From positions 1 to 20,402 of the forward strand of contig CAJULU010000020.1 in assembly GCA_910587575.1 (NCBI GenBank): a stretch of 20,402 nucleotides of DNA, in the 5' to 3' direction. Under the pieces are notes generated by a model, which saw only the letters and a program-made list of their open reading frames with translations, did no database searches and was not told the DNA's origin. The translations under genes and the position numbers were made by a program. Each line of letters begins with the position of its first letter. Position 1 is the stretch's first letter. The DNA comes from an uncultured Dorea sp. Its GTDB lineage: Bacteria > Bacillota > Clostridia > Lachnospirales > Lachnospiraceae. Below, in pieces: positions 1 through 7,760 of this stretch.

Positions 1-95
1 CTGATCTGCCCGTTAATCATTAAATCGCTAATTGTCTTGCACCCCCATCATAAAAATATAAATAAAAATAAGTGAACAGCATTCAGACTATCCAC

Positions 96-262
96 TTAAC
101 ATATCTGTATAACAGGCTTAACTTCCTGACATTATCACATAATGTCACCAATCATGCCCCTAATACTCAATATCAAACCAATAGTCACCCGCTTGTGCTA
201 TGGTGAGAGTGGATACTCTACTTTCTTTTTTGCTTCACGCATTTATTAATTTAACATATCTG
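96..262 (+). repeat. 12-bp direct repeat pair (96-107 and 251-262)
   Basis: TTAACATATCTG occurs twice in the same orientation, 155 bp apart, with the 21-bp palindrome between the copies. No transposon-like terminal inverted repeats were seen at the edges. It could be a pair of protein sites, a trace of an old insertion, or chance in AT-rich DNA. Confidence 0.35.
127..147. promoter_or_regulatory. 21-bp palindrome, candidate operator
   Basis: Two perfect 9-bp arms, TGACATTAT and ATAATGTCA, flank a 3-base centre. The symmetry and length suit a dimeric DNA-binding protein. It lies about 190 bp upstream of the transporter promoter, so it may serve that promoter from a distance or a gene to the left of the window. 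The regulator is unknown. Confidence 0.45.
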
Positions 263-334
263 CTTTTTTGTGTCAATACCTGACTTTCAAATTTTTTCAA
301 AACTCTTTACTATAGGGAAGTCCAAAAAATATTC

Positions 335-362
335 TTGAAAATATTGTCCGTTCATGTAATAA
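335..362 (+). promoter_or_regulatory. Sigma-A-type promoter for the NSS transporter
   Basis: A -35 box TTGAAA (335-340) and a -10 box TAATAA (357-362) are 16 bp apart; AATAAT at 358-363 gives 17 bp. The expected start of transcription near 370 leaves a leader of about 43 bases containing the ribosome binding site GAGGAGG at 399-405. Confidence 0.5.
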
Positions 363-412
363 TAGAGCATAATCTGTTTTTGGAATGAATAATGATTTGA
401 GGAGGCTTTTCT

Positions 413-1768
413 ATGAAAGACAGAAGTAATTTTTCTAACAAGCTCGGGTTCGTTCTTGCCGCCGCAGGCTCGGCAGTCGGACTCGGAAATATCTGGAGGT
501 TCCCCTACCTTGCCGCCCAGTACGGCGGCGGTACGTTCCTTCTGATCTACCTGATCCTGGCCGTCACCTTTGGATTCACGCTGATGATCGCCGAGATCGC
601 ACTGGGACGAAAGACCGGCTTAAGCGCCATCGGCGCATTTAAGTCCCTGGATAAACGGTTTAACTTCCTGGGAATCCTGGCCGTCATCGTTCCGGTCATC
701 ATCTTCCCCTATTACTCCGTCATCGGCGGATGGGTTGTGAAGTATTTCACCGTATTTGTCAGCGGCAGTGCGCAGGCCGCTGCCGGAGACACTTATTTTT
801 CTGACTTTATCGGCGGCACATTCCAGCCGATCGGCTGGTTTCTGGTGTTCCTGGCGTTTACGGCCATCGTTGTTCTGTGCGGCGTAGAAAAAGGAATCGA
901 GAAAGTCAGCAAGATCATGATGCCCATCCTGGTTGTCCTTACCATCATTATCTCGGTATACGGACTTACCCTGGACGGAGCGAAAGAAGGGCTGATCTAC
1001 TACATCAAACCTCATATGGCCGATGTATCCGCAAAGACCATCCTGGCAGCCATGGGACAGCTCTTCTACTCCATGTCCCTGGCAATGGGCATCATGATTA
1101 CTTATGGTTCTTATATGAAGAAGACCGACAACCTGGAAAGTTCTGTCCGTCAGATCGAACTGTTTGACACAGGAATCGCATTTCTGGCCGGTCTGATGAT
1201 TATCCCGGCAGTATTTGCATTCTCCGGCGGCGACCGCTCTGCTCTGAATGCAGGCCCGGGGCTTATGTTCATGACCCTTCCGAAAGTATTCGCCAGCATG
1301 AAATTCGGCGGAGTCATCGGAACCATTTTCTTCGTGCTGGTGTTCTTTGCCGCCCTTACGTCCGCAATTTCCCTGATGGAGACGATTGTGTCCGTATTCA
1401 TGGACCGGTTCGGATGGAAACGGCGGTTTACAGGTATTTTTGTAGCCATACTTGCACTGATCATGGGGATTCCGTCCTCGCTGGGATTCGGTCCTCTGGG
1501 ATTCATAAGCTGGAATGGCATGTCCATTCTGGATATCATGGACTTTACGAGTAACAGCGTACTGATGCCGATCGTGGCACTCTTTACCTGTATCTTCGTA
1601 GGCTTCATTATCAAACCGAAATCCATTGCCGACGAAGTAAAGGAAAGCGATGGATCCTTCAGGGCAGAAGGGATGTTCAACATCATGATTAAGTGGATAG
1701 CGCCCCTTTTCTTAATCATCATTCTGATCAGTTCCGTTGCAAGCGGGCTTGGACTGTTCAAGCTGTAA
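413..1768 (+). CDS. Sodium-dependent transporter, NSS/SNF family
   Basis: This is a 451-residue polytopic membrane protein of the neurotransmitter:sodium symporter family, which couples Na+ entry to uptake of amino acids or related small molecules. The family's N-terminal signature is plain at residues 19-32 (GSAVGLGNIWRFPY), in the unwound first helix that binds sodium and substrate. A second family segment, LFYSMSLAMG followed by ITYGSY, lies in the sixth-helix region. The length is usual for bacterial members. The start is set by GAGGAGG seven bases before the ATG. The next gene, a LysR regulator, follows after 36 bases on the same strand, so the two may be cotranscribed and the regulator may control this transporter. 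Substrate cannot be read from sequence; aromatic or branched amino acids are common for the family. Confidence 0.93.
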   Translation: MKDRSNFSNKLGFVLAAAGSAVGLGNIWRFPYLAAQYGGGTFLLIYLILAVTFGFTLMIAEIALGRKTGLSAIGAFKSLDKRFNFLGILAVIVPVIIFPYYSVIGGWVVKYFTVFVSGSAQAAAGDTYFSDFIGGTFQPIGWFLVFLAFTAIVVLCGVEKGIEKVSKIMMPILVVLTIIISVYGLTLDGAKEGLIYYIKPHMADVSAKTILAAMGQLFYSMSLAMGIMITYGSYMKKTDNLESSVRQIELFDTGIAFLAGLMIIPAVFAFSGGDRSALNAGPGLMFMTLPKVFASMKFGGVIGTIFFVLVFFAALTSAISLMETIVSVFMDRFGWKRRFTGIFVAILALIMGIPSSLGFGPLGFISWNGMSILDIMDFTSNSVLMPIVALFTCIFVGFIIKPKSIADEVKESDGSFRAEGMFNIMIKWIAPLFLIIILISSVASGLGLFKL

Positions 1769-1804
1769 TATAGAATATTTATTTTCAGAAGGGAAGGAAG
1801 GGCC

Positions 1805-2674
1805 ATGGGACTTAGAAAATGGAATGTATTCCTTGCAGTCGTTGATTCCGGGAGTTATACCAAAGCCGGTGAAGAATTGGGATACACACAGGCAGGGATC
1901 ACACAGATGATGAAATCCCTCGAAAAAGAGGTGGGATTCCCCTTGTTCCACAAAGGACACCAGGGGGTATCCCTCACCCGTGAAGGGCTCGCACTTCTTC
2001 CCGCCATCCGGTATCTTCTTTCCGCCAGCGAATCTCTGAACCAGGAGATTTCTTTCCTTACAGGTGCCCGGAAAGGAACCTTAAAGATCGGGACCTACAC
2101 CAGCTGCTCGATCCACTGGATTCCCGGCATCATCCAGGCATTCCGGCAGGAATATCCGGGGATCCATTTCGACATATCAGAGGGGAATGAGTATGAACTT
2201 TCCTGCTGGATCCGCGATCACAAGGTTGACATCGCATTTACCAGCTATCAGAACAGTTCTTCTTATCATTTTATTCATCTGTACGATGATCCAATGCTTG
2301 CGGTGATGCCAAAAGGACATCCTCTGGCCGTATATGACGAGATACCCCTTGATTTATTCGAGAGTTCCGCCTTTGTCGTATCGGATTATACTTATCTGAA
2401 CGATGTCCACCGGATACTCAAGACTGCAGGCGTGACTCCGGATATTAAGTACACTTCCCACAACGACTACTCCATCCTGTCCATGGTGGAGCACAATCTG
2501 GGAATCAGCATACTTCCTGCGCTGATCCTCCGCGGAAAGACGGGAAATTTCGAGGCCCGGCCACTGAAGCCATACGCCGTGCGCCGGCTGGGTATGGCGG
2601 TTGCCTCGGCCACGGACATGTCGCCGGCCATGAAAATCTTTATCGAATATGCAAAAAATTTTCTGAAAGTCTGA
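1805..2674 (+). CDS. LysR-family transcriptional regulator
   Basis: The 289-residue protein has the LysR architecture: an N-terminal winged helix-turn-helix (about residues 1-60, with the typical SYTKAGEELGYTQAGITQ helix pair and the FxRxxxG-like LFHKGHQGVSLT wing) and a periplasmic-binding-protein-like effector domain (about 88-285). A GGAAGG ribosome binding site stands seven bases upstream of the ATG. It follows the NSS transporter on the same strand with a 36-base gap and no terminator between them. That suggests an operon in which the regulator senses the transported compound, although LysR proteins more often control divergent genes. The gene ends at a strong bidirectional terminator. 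The effector is unknown. Confidence 0.92.
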   Translation: MGLRKWNVFLAVVDSGSYTKAGEELGYTQAGITQMMKSLEKEVGFPLFHKGHQGVSLTREGLALLPAIRYLLSASESLNQEISFLTGARKGTLKIGTYTSCSIHWIPGIIQAFRQEYPGIHFDISEGNEYELSCWIRDHKVDIAFTSYQNSSSYHFIHLYDDPMLAVMPKGHPLAVYDEIPLDLFESSAFVVSDYTYLNDVHRILKTAGVTPDIKYTSHNDYSILSMVEHNLGISILPALILRGKTGNFEARPLKPYAVRRLGMAVASATDMSPAMKIFIEYAKNFLKV

Positions 2675-2695
2675 AAATATCAGAAGACTTTATCC

Positions 2696-2740
2696 AAAGA
2701 ACAGACCAGAAGGCGTACATCATCCTCTGGTCTGTTCTTT
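2696..2740. terminator. Bidirectional terminator between lysR and MATE genes
   Basis: Two perfectly complementary 15-base arms (2696-2710 and 2726-2740) are separated by 15 bases. Each ends in a run of A or T, so it can act in both directions between these convergent genes. The right arm lies inside the last codons of the MATE gene, whose stop codon (2720-2722) is in the loop. Confidence 0.9.
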
Positions 2741-4117
2741 TAACCCTGATCTCTGATCTTCATCCATGTTATGCAGAACCTTCTTCATCGTAAATGTAAA
2801 TACGATCCCCGTCGTTACCACCGAGATGATATCCGCCACCGGTTCCGCCCGGTAGACACCCATAACTCCCATGAACTTTGGAAATATCACCGCCAGCGGA
2901 ATCAGAAGAAGTACCTTTCTCAGCAGGGCAATAAAGAGAGAAACCTTTGCCTGTCCCAGCGCAAGAAAGGTGGACTGGCACGCAGACTGCAGACCGAAGA
3001 TGGTAATCCCCAGGAAATACACCGGCATCACCTGGCAGGTCAGTTCAATCAGCTTCTCATTGTTCGTAAATATCCCTGCGTAGACTTCCGGCACAAGTAC
3101 CGCCGCTCCGCCCAGAATCAGCGTCCCCAGAAGCCCCGATACCAGAAGCCTCATAAATGCGCCTTTCACCCGTTCCCGGTTTCCTGCGCCGAAACTGTAA
3201 CTGATGACAGGCTGGACCCCCTGCGCAATCCCCTGCACCGGAATCAGAATCAGCTGCATGATACTGGTCATGATCGACATGGTTCCCACGTACAGATCGC
3301 CGCCGTAAGCCTGCAGCCCGGAGTTCAGAGTAATACTCACCATGCTTTCCGTACTCTGCATGATAAAAGGCGAGATGCCAAGCCCGGCAATCCTTTTCAC
3401 AACATCTGCCTTAAGCCTCATATTCTGCACCTTCAGCTTCATGACACTTCTTCCTCTGGTCAGAAAATGAATGACCCACGCCGCACTGACCGCCTGGGAG
3501 ATCACCGTTGCAATGGCGGCTCCTCTCACGCCCAGATCCAGGACAAAGATCAGAACCGGATCCAGGACAATATTGAGCACAGCGCCGATCACAACCGACA
3601 GCATGGCAGTCTGTGACTCGCCCTGTCCGCTGATAAAAGTATTCAGTCCCACCGCAGTCTGGACAAATATGGTTCCCACAAGATAAATCCCGATATAACT
3701 TTCCGCATGGACAATCGTTGCGTCACTGGCGCCGAACGCATACAGCACCGGCCTCTTGAAGATGGCAAACCCCACTGTAAGCACAATGGAAAACAGCACG
3801 ATCATGCCCGCCGAATTCCCCAGAATCAGTTCCGCTTTCCGGTGATCCTGCCTGCCGAGTTCGATAGAGGCAAGGGGTGCGCCTCCCATCCCCGCAAAGG
3901 CGCTGAAGGCAGAAATCAGCATGATAATGGGAAAAGTAACCCCCACCCCCGTCAGGGCAACGTCCCCATATCCGTGAATATGACCGATATAGATTCTGTC
4001 AACAATATTATACAGTACATTGATGAGCTGCGCCGCCACTGCAGGTACTGCCAGCGAAACCATCAGTCTTCCCAGAGGTGCCGTGCCAAGCCTCTGGCTG
4101 TCCATTTCTTTCTTCAT
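2720..4117 (-). CDS. MATE-family efflux transporter
   Basis: This is a 465-residue, highly hydrophobic protein with about 12 predicted membrane helices in two related halves. It belongs to the multidrug and toxic compound extrusion family, Na+- or H+-driven exporters of cationic drugs, dyes or metabolites. Early residues (GRLMVSLAVPAVAAQLINVLYNIVDRIYIG) match the family's first helix and loop. I set the start at 4117 because AGAAGGG lies about seven bases upstream. The in-frame extension to 4198 would also contain a good promoter (4155-4183), so it is probably untranslated leader. The gene converges on lysR and shares its terminator. Substrate is not predictable, and antibiotic resistance should not be assumed. 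Confidence 0.92.
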   Translation of the reverse strand: MKKEMDSQRLGTAPLGRLMVSLAVPAVAAQLINVLYNIVDRIYIGHIHGYGDVALTGVGVTFPIIMLISAFSAFAGMGGAPLASIELGRQDHRKAELILGNSAGMIVLFSIVLTVGFAIFKRPVLYAFGASDATIVHAESYIGIYLVGTIFVQTAVGLNTFISGQGESQTAMLSVVIGAVLNIVLDPVLIFVLDLGVRGAAIATVISQAVSAAWVIHFLTRGRSVMKLKVQNMRLKADVVKRIAGLGISPFIMQSTESMVSITLNSGLQAYGGDLYVGTMSIMTSIMQLILIPVQGIAQGVQPVISYSFGAGNRERVKGAFMRLLVSGLLGTLILGGAAVLVPEVYAGIFTNNEKLIELTCQVMPVYFLGITIFGLQSACQSTFLALGQAKVSLFIALLRKVLLLIPLAVIFPKFMGVMGVYRAEPVADIISVVTTGIVFTFTMKKVLHNMDEDQRSGLKEQTRG

Positions 4118-4154
4118 ATGTATCCCTTCTTTAAATGATTTCATCACGTTCCTT

Positions 4155-4183
4155 ATTCTAACATTTCCATATTCAAAAGGCAA
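4155..4183 (-). promoter_or_regulatory. Sigma-A-type promoter for the MATE gene
   Basis: On the - strand, TTGCCT (4178-4183) and TAGAAT (4155-4160) are separated by exactly 17 bp. The predicted transcription start near 4148 leaves a leader of about 30 bases before the chosen ATG at 4117. Confidence 0.6.
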
Positions 4184-4236
4184 GAATCTCATTTCCATGA
4201 TATTCCTGCCCTTTGCTGTCCACAGTTGAAAAAAAA

Positions 4237-5598
4237 TCAGTTTAACTTCACATTCAGATAATTCCTTCCCGACAAGGTCTTGTTAAAACAGATACTCAGC
4301 ACAATAATCAGCGTCCCGGTTACGAAGCCCCACCAGTTAAACAGGGCCGTAAGGATTAAAAGTTCCAGACGCATGAATTTGAGCGCATAGCCCAGTTCGA
4401 AATTCGGCTGCGTATAATTGGCCACGGAAACGAACGCCATATACAGCATGACCTCCGAGTTGAACCACCCCGACTGTACCGAGAACTCTCCCATGACCAG
4501 ACCTGCAATCACACTTAAGGGTGTGCTGAGCATACTCGGCGTATTCAGCGCCGCAAGACGCAGACCGTCAATGGCAATCTCCAGAAGAAGAAGCTGGAAG
4601 ATCAGGGGAATATTCACCGTATCCTTCACCGCCACAAAGGAAAACACCTTGGGAAGCCAGTTTAGATTCTGCATAAACAGAAGAAACACCGGCGTCAGGA
4701 ACACTGTCATAAGGGTAATCAGCGCCCTCGCAACCTTCAGATAGATATTGGTCAGCGTCGGAAAATAATAATCATTGGCCTCCTCAATCATATCAAAAAT
4801 GGAAGTCGGAAGAATCATTGCAGACGGCGAATTGTCCACCAGCAGTACAATCTTCCCCTCTAACAGACAGGCGGTTGCCGTATCCGGCCTCTCGGTAAAT
4901 TTGAACTTCGGAAACGGATTGAACCATTTCCGCTTATATAATTTCTCTGCCAGACTCTGCTGGTTCATACGCAGCGCATCCGTCTGGATACTGTTGATAC
5001 GGTCCGACACATTTTTCAGCAGTTCCTGATCCACCCGGTCACTCATATAACAGATTGCCACATCCGTCCTCGAACTGTCGCCGATCTCTACCATCTTCAT
5101 GACCAGATGAGGATCCCGGATCCGCCGCCGCATAAGCGCCGTGTTAAATACAATGGTTTCCACGAACCCGTCCCGGGAACCCCGCAGGGATTTGTCCTTA
5201 TCCGGCTCTTCCACGCTTCTGACGGGGTAGGTCCTGCAGTCAATGGCAATACAGGCATCATACCCGTCTACAAACAGACAGGTAACACCGGACAGAAGGT
5301 TCTTTAAGACCTGGTCAAAATCCACCAGAATTTCCACTTCCACAAAGGGAACACATTCCCTGGAAAAACTCACGACATCCTTCGGCATATCCTCCTCTGT
5401 AATGTCAAAAAAGGAATCCAGAATCTTTAGCAACGTTTCATCGCTTGTAAAGCCATTTATAAAATAAAGAGAAGCGCACCGCCCGCCGATCCTGATGTCC
5501 CGCTGGATGATATCAAAACTTTCCTTCACCGGAAGCACATGGTTGAGCCAGGCAGCATTTTCTTCTCTTGAAGAAGTGATCTTTTTTACGTCTGACAT
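4237..5598 (-). CDS. spoVAF: Spore germination protein, GerA family, SpoVAF-like
   Basis: This 453-residue protein has a large hydrophilic N-terminal domain (about 1-280) and a C-terminal membrane domain (about 285-445). That is the layout of GerA A-subunits and SpoVAF, which sit in the inner membrane of the spore. The segment with CLLEGKIVLLVDNSPSAMILP and the membrane stretch with PSMLSTPLSVIAG, MGEFSVQSGWF and QPNFELGYALKF resemble SpoVAF more than GerAA. SpoVAF helps speed germination linked to the SpoVA dipicolinate channel. The start follows TAGGAGG with good spacing. No other spoVA gene or gerB/gerC partner lies nearby; the upstream neighbour on the same strand is dut, 59 bases away. 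A forespore-type promoter in that gap would be expected, but I see only a weak match. It supports a spore-forming host. Confidence 0.82.
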   Translation of the reverse strand: MSDVKKITSSREENAAWLNHVLPVKESFDIIQRDIRIGGRCASLYFINGFTSDETLLKILDSFFDITEEDMPKDVVSFSRECVPFVEVEILVDFDQVLKNLLSGVTCLFVDGYDACIAIDCRTYPVRSVEEPDKDKSLRGSRDGFVETIVFNTALMRRRIRDPHLVMKMVEIGDSSRTDVAICYMSDRVDQELLKNVSDRINSIQTDALRMNQQSLAEKLYKRKWFNPFPKFKFTERPDTATACLLEGKIVLLVDNSPSAMILPTSIFDMIEEANDYYFPTLTNIYLKVARALITLMTVFLTPVFLLFMQNLNWLPKVFSFVAVKDTVNIPLIFQLLLLEIAIDGLRLAALNTPSMLSTPLSVIAGLVMGEFSVQSGWFNSEVMLYMAFVSVANYTQPNFELGYALKFMRLELLILTALFNWWGFVTGTLIIVLSICFNKTLSGRNYLNVKLN

Positions 5599-5657
5599 AG
5601 CAATTCCTCCTATTCAGACTTATCATTCCCCGGAAACGAAAAAATATGCAGAAAACC

Positions 5658-6176
5658 TTAGTTTTTGGACGTACTTCCGAACCCCCCGTTACGAACCGCC
5701 GTCACACAGTCATCAGCCGTAATCCCATATTCAATAAAAATCCCCTGCATGAAACCTGCCCCTGCTTCCACACAGAGCGTCTTTCCCTCCCTGCTGTCAT
5801 TGGTAATCTTGGCAAAGATATGGCCTTCATTATCCGAATAAAAATAGTCGCTGTCTATAATCCCCACCGTATTATTCAACTGCAGCCGGTATTTAAATCC
5901 CAGCCCGCTTCTGGGATAGCACTTCAGAACCCAGTCCGGTTCCATCTCCACGCAGATTCCTGTCGGTACTTTTAAAGAATCCCCCGGCTTCAGCGTAATC
6001 TTGACGGGAGCGAAGAAATCATAACCCGCCGAACCTGCAGTGGCCCTCCGAGGCAGCCTGATCTCTTCGTAGATTCTCCGAATCCCGGCCTCCTCCTTCT
6101 GACCAAAGGAATCCTCATATCCTTCTTTAAACTGTTCATAACTTACTTTATGAAATTTTGCAATCCTTCTTGCCAT
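5658..6176 (-). CDS. dut: dUTP diphosphatase (dUTPase)
   Basis: This enzyme hydrolyses dUTP to dUMP and pyrophosphate, keeping uracil out of DNA and feeding thymidylate synthesis. All five trimeric dUTPase motifs can be followed: I AGSAGYDFFA (about 47-56), II PRSGLGFK (88-95), III GIIDSDY (105-111, catalytic Asp108), IV GAGFMQGIF (139-147) and V RNGGFGSTS (162-170), the flexible C-terminal arm. Its 172 residues exceed the usual 145-150 because of a charged N-terminal extension of about 35 residues (KFHKVSYEQFKEGYEDSF). AAAGGAGG precedes the ATG and only 11 bases separate it from the symporter stop codon, so the two are probably cotranscribed and possibly translationally coupled. No functional link to the symporter is evident. 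Confidence 0.93.
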   Translation of the reverse strand: MARRIAKFHKVSYEQFKEGYEDSFGQKEEAGIRRIYEEIRLPRRATAGSAGYDFFAPVKITLKPGDSLKVPTGICVEMEPDWVLKCYPRSGLGFKYRLQLNNTVGIIDSDYFYSDNEGHIFAKITNDSREGKTLCVEAGAGFMQGIFIEYGITADDCVTAVRNGGFGSTSKN

Positions 6177-6187
6177 GTGATCCTCCT

Positions 6188-7573
6188 TTATTTCTCCACC
6201 ACCGGAACCGGCGTATCATCCTTTGCATCCAGGTTATGTATAAACCGTTTCGTATCCTTCACCATTACATTGGACAGCAGCAGAACCGCAACCAGGTTCG
6301 GAATCGCCATCAGCGCATTCAGCGTATCTGCAATCAGCCACACCAGGTCAAGAGCCACCACCGGCGCAATGACAGCCACCGCAACGTAAAGAATCCGATA
6401 GGGAACCAGTCCTGCTTTTCCCGCAAAATATTCCACGCACCGTTCCCCATAATAGGCCCATCCAAGAATCGTGGAATAGGCAAAGGAAATAATGCCAAGG
6501 GTCAGTATAATAGGCCCAAGATAAGGAATCTGGCCGAATGCCAGGGTGGTAAGCTGGCCGCCGTTGTCAATGGAATCTGCATTGACACCTGGATTCTTCA
6601 TAATTGTGGTCACCAGCACAAGACCTGTCATCATACATACCACAACCGTATCCCAGAACGTTCCGGTAGATGACACCAGCGCCTGGCGCACCGGATTCCT
6701 CGTCTGTGCCGCCGCTGCCGCAATGGGCGCAGAGCCAAGGCCGGACTCATTGGAAAACAGCCCTCTTGCCACACCGTACCGGATTGCCATGCGGATACCA
6801 TTTCCTACAAGACCTCCCATGGCCGCTCCAGGCGTAAATGCCAGACGGCAGATCACACCGATAGCGGGAATGATGTAGTCGAAATTCATACACAAAATAA
6901 TAATACAGCCAAGCACATAGAAAATAGCCATAAACGGAACCAGCCTCTCGCAGACCCTGGCAATGGACCGGATTCCGCCAAAAATAACGATTGCCGTCAG
7001 TATGCCGATCCCAAGCCCTACCGCAATCCTTGGAACATGGAAATTCGTCTCACAGATCTCTGCAATGGCATTCACCTGGGTCGCACACCCGATGCCAAAA
7101 GAGGCAAATGCCGCAAAAAACGCAAACAGCATACCAAGCCATTTCATATGAAGGCCCCGTTCCAGGGCATACATAGCTCCGCCCTGCATCCGTCCGTCTG
7201 CCGTCTTAACCCGGTACTTGACGGCAATATAGGACTCCGCATATTTGGTAGCAATGCCGAACACGCCCGTAAGCCAGCACCAAAGAACCGCACCAGGGCC
7301 TCCAAGCGCAATCGCAGTGCCGACGCCAACAATATTGCCCGTACCAATGGTTGCCGCCAGTGCAGTTGTCAATGCCCCGAACTGCGATACCTCCCCTTCT
7401 GCATCCGGATCCCTGGAAACTGACAGCCGGATTCCTCTGGTAATGGTATGCCGCTGGATGAATCCTGTACGGATGGTCAGGAACACATGGGTTCCCAGAA
7501 GCAGAAAAATCATGCCCCACCCCCACACCACGTCATTGACCGACTGCACCAGAGACTGAATCATATCATACAT
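6188..7573 (-). CDS. Sodium:alanine/glycine symporter, AGCS family
   Basis: This 461-residue membrane protein of the alanine or glycine:cation symporter family (AlsT/DagA-like) takes up alanine, glycine or a related amino acid with Na+. The family signatures are present: ATIGTGNIVGVGTAIALGGPGA (about 74-95), and the later FSNESGLGSAP segment after GVARGL. The start at 7573 is preceded by AAAGGGGG. The leader carries its own likely promoter (7688-7716) and a strong hairpin (7612-7646), so expression may be attenuated, or the hairpin may simply end the folD transcript. It lies just downstream of glyA-fchA-folD. A role in supplying or recovering glycine or alanine fits, but that is inference from position. 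Confidence 0.92.
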   Translation of the reverse strand: MYDMIQSLVQSVNDVVWGWGMIFLLLGTHVFLTIRTGFIQRHTITRGIRLSVSRDPDAEGEVSQFGALTTALAATIGTGNIVGVGTAIALGGPGAVLWCWLTGVFGIATKYAESYIAVKYRVKTADGRMQGGAMYALERGLHMKWLGMLFAFFAAFASFGIGCATQVNAIAEICETNFHVPRIAVGLGIGILTAIVIFGGIRSIARVCERLVPFMAIFYVLGCIIILCMNFDYIIPAIGVICRLAFTPGAAMGGLVGNGIRMAIRYGVARGLFSNESGLGSAPIAAAAAQTRNPVRQALVSSTGTFWDTVVVCMMTGLVLVTTIMKNPGVNADSIDNGGQLTTLAFGQIPYLGPIILTLGIISFAYSTILGWAYYGERCVEYFAGKAGLVPYRILYVAVAVIAPVVALDLVWLIADTLNALMAIPNLVAVLLLSNVMVKDTKRFIHNLDAKDDTPVPVVEK

Positions 7574-7611
7574 AGTAATCCCCCTTTTTCATATTCCGTA
7601 TCAATAAACAC

Positions 7612-7646
7612 AAAAACTCCAAAGCTTTTCCATCCTTGGAGTTTTT
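7612..7646 (-). terminator. Terminator downstream of folD, or attenuator in the symporter leader
   Basis: Complementary 11-base arms (7612-7622 and 7636-7646) flank a 13-base loop and end in runs of A and T on both strands. On the - strand the hairpin is followed by a T-rich stretch. It lies about 115 bases beyond the folD stop codon and about 38 bases before the symporter ATG. A 6-base outer pairing (7596-7601 with 7650-7655) can enclose it. It could end folD transcripts, modulate the symporter, or both. Confidence 0.7.
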
Positions 7647-7687
7647 CCTATACGGTTTTTATATTATTATTCAATAATATGGATAAT

Positions 7688-7716
7688 ATACTACCATATC
7701 CCCGTCCCTGGCGCAA
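7688..7716 (-). promoter_or_regulatory. Probable sigma-A promoter for the symporter-dut transcript
   Basis: On the - strand TTGCGC (7711-7716) and TAGTAT (7688-7693) are spaced by 17 bp in the gap after folD. Transcription would start near 7681 and run through the hairpin at 7612-7646 before reaching the symporter ATG. Confidence 0.45.
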
Positions 7717-7760
7717 GCATTTTACCGAAATATTCCTGGATCTGTCTGGCAGACAACGGA

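Larger units (their letters stand above)
1..412. other. AT-rich intergenic region upstream of the NSS transporter
   Basis: No convincing coding frame is visible on either strand. The stretch is clearly richer in A and T than the genes that follow. It holds a 21-bp palindrome (127-147), a 12-bp direct repeat (96-107 and 251-262), a weak 5-bp hairpin followed by a T-rich run (206-231) and the probable transporter promoter (335-362). I looked for T-box, glycine and SAM riboswitch signatures and recognised none. The left part may belong to a gene outside the window. Confidence 0.6.

Noticed and set aside
206..231. Hairpin AGAGT-ggat-ACTCT followed by a T-rich run, as a terminator for a gene to the left
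   Set aside because: The stem is only 5 bp with little GC, the T-run is interrupted, and no coding frame ends nearby in the window.
7574..7687. Glycine riboswitch before the AGCS symporter
   Set aside because: The leader is only about 110 bases and lacks the conserved glycine aptamer core; only the terminator-like hairpin and one outer pairing are visible.
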